From: an uncultured Woeseia sp.
GTDB taxonomy: Bacteria; Pseudomonadota; Gammaproteobacteria; Steroidobacterales; Woeseiaceae
Assembly: GCA_937925605.1 (NCBI GenBank)
Contig: CALALV010000187.1
Location: 1 to 20,033 of the forward strand
Reading direction: 5' to 3'
Length of the DNA: 20,033 nucleotides
Shown here: piece by piece, positions 17,625 to 20,033 of the stretch
How positions within the stretch are numbered: the first letter of the stretch is position 1
How the letters are laid out: each line of letters begins with the position of its first letter
Made by a program: the position numbers and the translations under genes
Notes under the pieces: generated by a model
Database searches by the model: none
Seen by the model: only the letters and a program-made list of their open reading frames with translations
What the model was told of the DNA's origin: nothing

Positions 17625-18466
17625 GTGCGCGGATCGACAGCGCGATCGATCTCGCCGTCAGTCACTTCCTGCCGGAGGCCGCGCACGCGGCGCTGGTCGT
17701 CGTGCACGGACTCGCCGAGCACCGCGGCCGCTATGCCGGCCTTGCCGGGCGCTGCCGCGATGCCGGCCTCGCGACGGTCACCTACGACCAGCGCGGGCAC
17801 GGCGAGTCGCCCGGACGCCGCTGCGATATCGACCGTTTCGCCACCTTCGCCGGCGATCTGCGGGCCGTGATCGCCGCGACCGCCGCGAGCCTGCCGACGC
17901 TGCCGGTGTTCGTCTGGGGTCACAGCCTCGGCTGCCTCGTCGCGCTGGACTGCCTGCTGAGCAACCGCGGCGCTGCGCTCTGCCTGGTCACGACAGGCTG
18001 CCCGCTCGCCGCGTTCGGCGCTGCGGCGGAGCGGCTCGGCCCGGCCGCCGCGTGGCTCGGCGGGCTCCTGCCGGCGCTGCGCCTGCCCACGTCGCTCGAT
18101 GCGCGCAAGCTCAGCCACGACCCCGTGGTGCAGGCGCATTACCGCGGCGACCCGCTCGTGCAGCACTCGCTGACCCTGCGCCTCGCGGGCGAAACCGCGC
18201 GGGCGGTGGTGCGAGTGCGCGGGGATATTGCGCGGCTCGACACGGCCTGCCTCGCACTGCACGGCGCGGAGGACGAGATCGCTCCGCCGGCGGGTTCGCG
18301 TCGGCTGATCGAGGACGCCGGACATGCGGACCGCCGCCTCGTGGAACTGCCGGGCTATCGCCACGAAGTACACAACGAGGAGCGCGGTGACCGCTTCCTC
18401 GAACTGTTGCTCGGCTGGGTCGACGAGCGCGTCCACGCGACCGTGGGCCGGCCGGCGACGGCCTGA
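17621..18466 (+). CDS. Alpha/beta hydrolase, monoacylglycerol lipase type
   Basis: 281-residue predicted esterase of the serine aminopeptidase S33/monoacylglycerol lipase (lysophospholipase) group, cytoplasmic, with no signal peptide. The sequence shows oxyanion VVVHGLAEHRGRY, TYDQRGHGES, nucleophile elbow WGHSLG with S102, the acid D218 in HGAEDEIAPP, and H248 in GYRHEVHNE. The RHEVHNE ending is characteristic of monoacylglycerol lipases. The start is taken as TTG 17621, overlapping the patatin stop (TTGA), because no ATG or GTG precedes the hydrolase core in this frame. Coupling with the patatin gene suggests the two act in succession on lipids, one releasing lyso- or monoacyl products and the other clearing them. 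Tandem stops TGA TAG end the gene. Confidence 0.85.
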   Translation: MSARIDSAIDLAVSHFLPEAAHAALVVVHGLAEHRGRYAGLAGRCRDAGLATVTYDQRGHGESPGRRCDIDRFATFAGDLRAVIAATAASLPTLPVFVWGHSLGCLVALDCLLSNRGAALCLVTTGCPLAAFGAAAERLGPAAAWLGGLLPALRLPTSLDARKLSHDPVVQAHYRGDPLVQHSLTLRLAGETARAVVRVRGDIARLDTACLALHGAEDEIAPPAGSRRLIEDAGHADRRLVELPGYRHEVHNEERGDRFLELLLGWVDERVHATVGRPATA

Positions 18467-18470
18467 TAGC

Positions 18471-18489
18471 GCGGCGCCTGCGCCGTTTT
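18471..18489 (+). terminator. Rho-independent terminator after the lipase pair
   Basis: CGGCG, loop CCTG, CGCCG (18472-18485) followed by TTTT (18486-18489), directly after the tandem stop codons of the hydrolase gene. A G-T pair can extend the stem to six. The T-run is short, so efficiency is probably moderate. A second small hairpin, GGTGC-AAGC-GCACC, follows at 18490-18503. Confidence 0.6.
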
Positions 18490-18516
18490 GGTGCAAGCGC
18501 ACCGCGGTCGCGGCAC

Positions 18517-18525
18517 TGTGATACT
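18517..18525 (+). promoter_or_regulatory. Extended -10 promoter of pyc
   Basis: TG at 18517-18518, one base, then GATACT (18520-18525), an extended -10 arrangement. No -35 box at 17 bases is visible. Transcription would start near 18531, giving a leader of about 24 bases before ATG 18555, in which only a weak ACGAG could serve as a ribosome binding site. Confidence 0.45.
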
Positions 18526-18554
18526 TTCGGGTGTCCTTCTCAACGAGTTCAGCA

Positions 18555-20033
18555 ATGCCCTTCCGCAAGATACTGGTTGCCAACCGCAGCGAGATCGCCA
18601 TCCGCATCATGCGCGCCGCGCAGGAACTCGACATTCCGAGCGTCGCGATTTTCTCCGCCGAGGACCGCCTGACGCTGCACCGCTTCAAGGCCGCCGAGGC
18701 CTGGTGCGTGGGCGAGGGCAAGTCGCCGCTCGAGGCCTACCTCGACATCGAGGACATCCTGCGGGTGGCGCGCAGGTCCGGCTGCGACGCGGTGCACCCG
18801 GGCTACGGCTTCCTGTCCGAAAACCCGGACTTCGCCGAGCGCTGCGCGGACGAGGGCATCACCTTCATCGGGCCGTCGCCCGAGGTCATGCGCCGGCTCG
18901 GCAACAAGGTCGAGGCGCGCGCGATCGCCGAGGCCGCGAAGGTGCCGGTGGTGCCGGCGACCGGACCGCTGCCGGCCGACGTCGGCGAGGCGCTCGAACT
19001 CGCCGAAGACGTGGGTTTCCCGCTGATGCTGAAGGCGAGCTGGGGCGGCGGCGGGCGCGGCATGCGCGTGCTCGAAAACGCGGCCGCGCTGAAGGAGCAG
19101 CTGCCGATGGCGCGCCGCGAGGCGAAATCTGCCTTCGGCAACGACGAGGTCTACCTCGAGAAACTCGTGCGCCGCGCGCGCCACGTCGAGGTGCAGGTCA
19201 TCGGCGACACGCACGGCAAGGTCGTGCACCTGTTCGAACGCGACTGCACGGTACAGCGGCGCCACCAGAAGGTCATCGAGCGCGCGCCGGCGCCCTACCT
19301 GTCGCAGGAGCAGCGTGAGGACATCTGCGCGGCCGCGCTGAGGCTCGCACGCTCGGTGGACTACTCGAACGCCGGCACCGTCGAGTTCCTCCAGGACGCG
19401 GACAGCGGCGAGTACTATTTCATCGAGGTCAACCCGCGCGTGCAGGTCGAGCACACCGTGACCGAGCAGATCACCGGGCTCGACATCGTCAAGAGCCAGA
19501 TCCGCATCGCGGCCGGCGCGAAGATCGGCGACGTCGAGGCCTCCGGCATCCCTGAGCAGGACGCGATCGAGCGGCATGGCGCCGCGCTGCAGTGCCGGGT
19601 CACGACCGAGGACCCGCGCAACAAGTTCATCCCGGACTATGGGCACATCGTGGCCTACCGCAGCCCGGCGGGTCCCGGTATCCGACTCGACGCCGGCACC
19701 GCGTATTCGGGTGCGACGATCACGCGCCACTACGACAGCCTGCTGGTCAAGGTGACCGCTTCCGGGCACTCGGACGCCGAGGCCATTGCGCGCATGCGCC
19801 GTGCGCTGAACGAGTTCAAGGTGCGCGGCGTCGAGACCAACCTGATGTTCCTCGAGCGGCTGGTCTCGCACCCGAGCTTCCGCCCGGGCGACTACACGAC
19901 CCGCTTCATCGACGACCACCCGCAGCTGCTCGAGCTGCCGGCCGACACGTCGAGCGGTAGCCTGCTGACCGAATTCATCGCCGACGTGATCGTGAACGGC
20001 AATGCGCAGGTCGACGGCCGCCCGCAGCCGGCC
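18555..20033 (+). CDS. pyc: Pyruvate carboxylase, N-terminal part, cut by the window end
   Basis: First 493 codons, open to the right edge with no stop. The full enzyme carboxylates pyruvate to oxaloacetate using ATP, bicarbonate and biotin, the main anaplerotic step. The biotin carboxylase domain begins at FRKILVANRSEIAIRIMRAA. It has VHPGYGFLSENPDFA, the ATP-grasp glycine loop WGGGGRGM (residues 163-170), and EVNPRVQVEHTVTEQ with E291, N293 and R295. The C-terminal part, with EDPRNKF.PDYG, GIRLDAGTAYSGATIT and HYDSLLVKVTA, then FIADVIVNG, is the pyruvate carboxylase pattern and not that of acetyl- or propionyl-CoA carboxylase alpha subunits. A single-chain enzyme with the carboxyltransferase and biotinyl domains downstream is therefore expected. 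It is transcribed separately, after a terminator. Confidence 0.93.
   Translation, partial: MPFRKILVANRSEIAIRIMRAAQELDIPSVAIFSAEDRLTLHRFKAAEAWCVGEGKSPLEAYLDIEDILRVARRSGCDAVHPGYGFLSENPDFAERCADEGITFIGPSPEVMRRLGNKVEARAIAEAAKVPVVPATGPLPADVGEALELAEDVGFPLMLKASWGGGGRGMRVLENAAALKEQLPMARREAKSAFGNDEVYLEKLVRRARHVEVQVIGDTHGKVVHLFERDCTVQRRHQKVIERAPAPYLSQEQREDICAAALRLARSVDYSNAGTVEFLQDADSGEYYFIEVNPRVQVEHTVTEQITGLDIVKSQIRIAAGAKIGDVEASGIPEQDAIERHGAALQCRVTTEDPRNKFIPDYGHIVAYRSPAGPGIRLDAGTAYSGATITRHYDSLLVKVTASGHSDAEAIARMRRALNEFKVRGVETNLMFLERLVSHPSFRPGDYTTRFIDDHPQLLELPADTSSGSLLTEFIADVIVNGNAQVDGRPQPA

Noticed and set aside
18488..19318. A plus-strand open frame overlapping the start of pyc in another frame.
   Set aside because: Its translation is Arg/Gly/Ala-rich without motifs. 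The pyc frame from 18555 is uninterrupted to the window end with full biotin carboxylase motifs.

Overview
The window reads as chromosome from a high-GC (roughly 70% by eye), gene-dense proteobacterium, most likely a gammaproteobacterium. The reasons are the proteobacterial-type glucokinase, a 6-phosphogluconate dehydratase, a YadG/YadH-type ABC exporter, a monomeric NADP-dependent isocitrate dehydrogenase and a canonical PurU. Genus cannot be resolved by eye. I see no insertion sequence, phage gene, tRNA, rRNA or CRISPR array. No stretch over about 120 bases lacks a gene. Because of the GC content nearly every real gene has long open shadow frames, which are left out.

Layout. (1) About 1-3593, plus strand: an Entner-Doudoroff block pgl-edd-glk (6-phosphogluconolactonase, cut by the left edge; 6-phosphogluconate dehydratase; glucokinase). 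(2) 3644-5800, plus: a YadG/YadH-like ABC-2 exporter followed by a hotdog thioesterase. (3) 5814-8045, minus: monomeric isocitrate dehydrogenase. It converges with the thioesterase at a hairpin built from both stop codons. (4) 8166-12145, plus: a four-gene unit in which every junction overlaps: YkvI-like permease, purU, dgcN, dgcA. dgcN and dgcA are the known pair for D-glutamate catabolism through N-acetyl-glutamate. (5) 12161-14501, plus: a PerM/AI-2E family membrane protein and a ferredoxin/rubredoxin-reductase-like flavoprotein. (6) 14604-18466, plus: a very unusual patatin-domain membrane protein of about 1006 residues, coupled through a TTGA overlap to an alpha/beta hydrolase of the monoacylglycerol lipase type. 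(7) 18471-20033, plus: a terminator, a promoter and the first 493 codons of pyruvate carboxylase, cut by the right edge.

Together the genes suggest a heterotroph with Entner-Doudoroff glycolysis, pyruvate-based anaplerosis (pyc), NADPH supply through isocitrate dehydrogenase, and an accessory route for D-glutamate or another D-amino acid. The strongest candidate for something undescribed is the patatin protein. Its catalytic Ser (S363) and Asp (D852) lie on opposite sides of an inserted region of eight predicted membrane segments. The second candidate is the permease-purU-dgcN-dgcA unit. Three genes (yadG-like, ykvI-like, perM) also share a -10-like element 12-13 bases before the start codon, as expected for leaderless transcripts.
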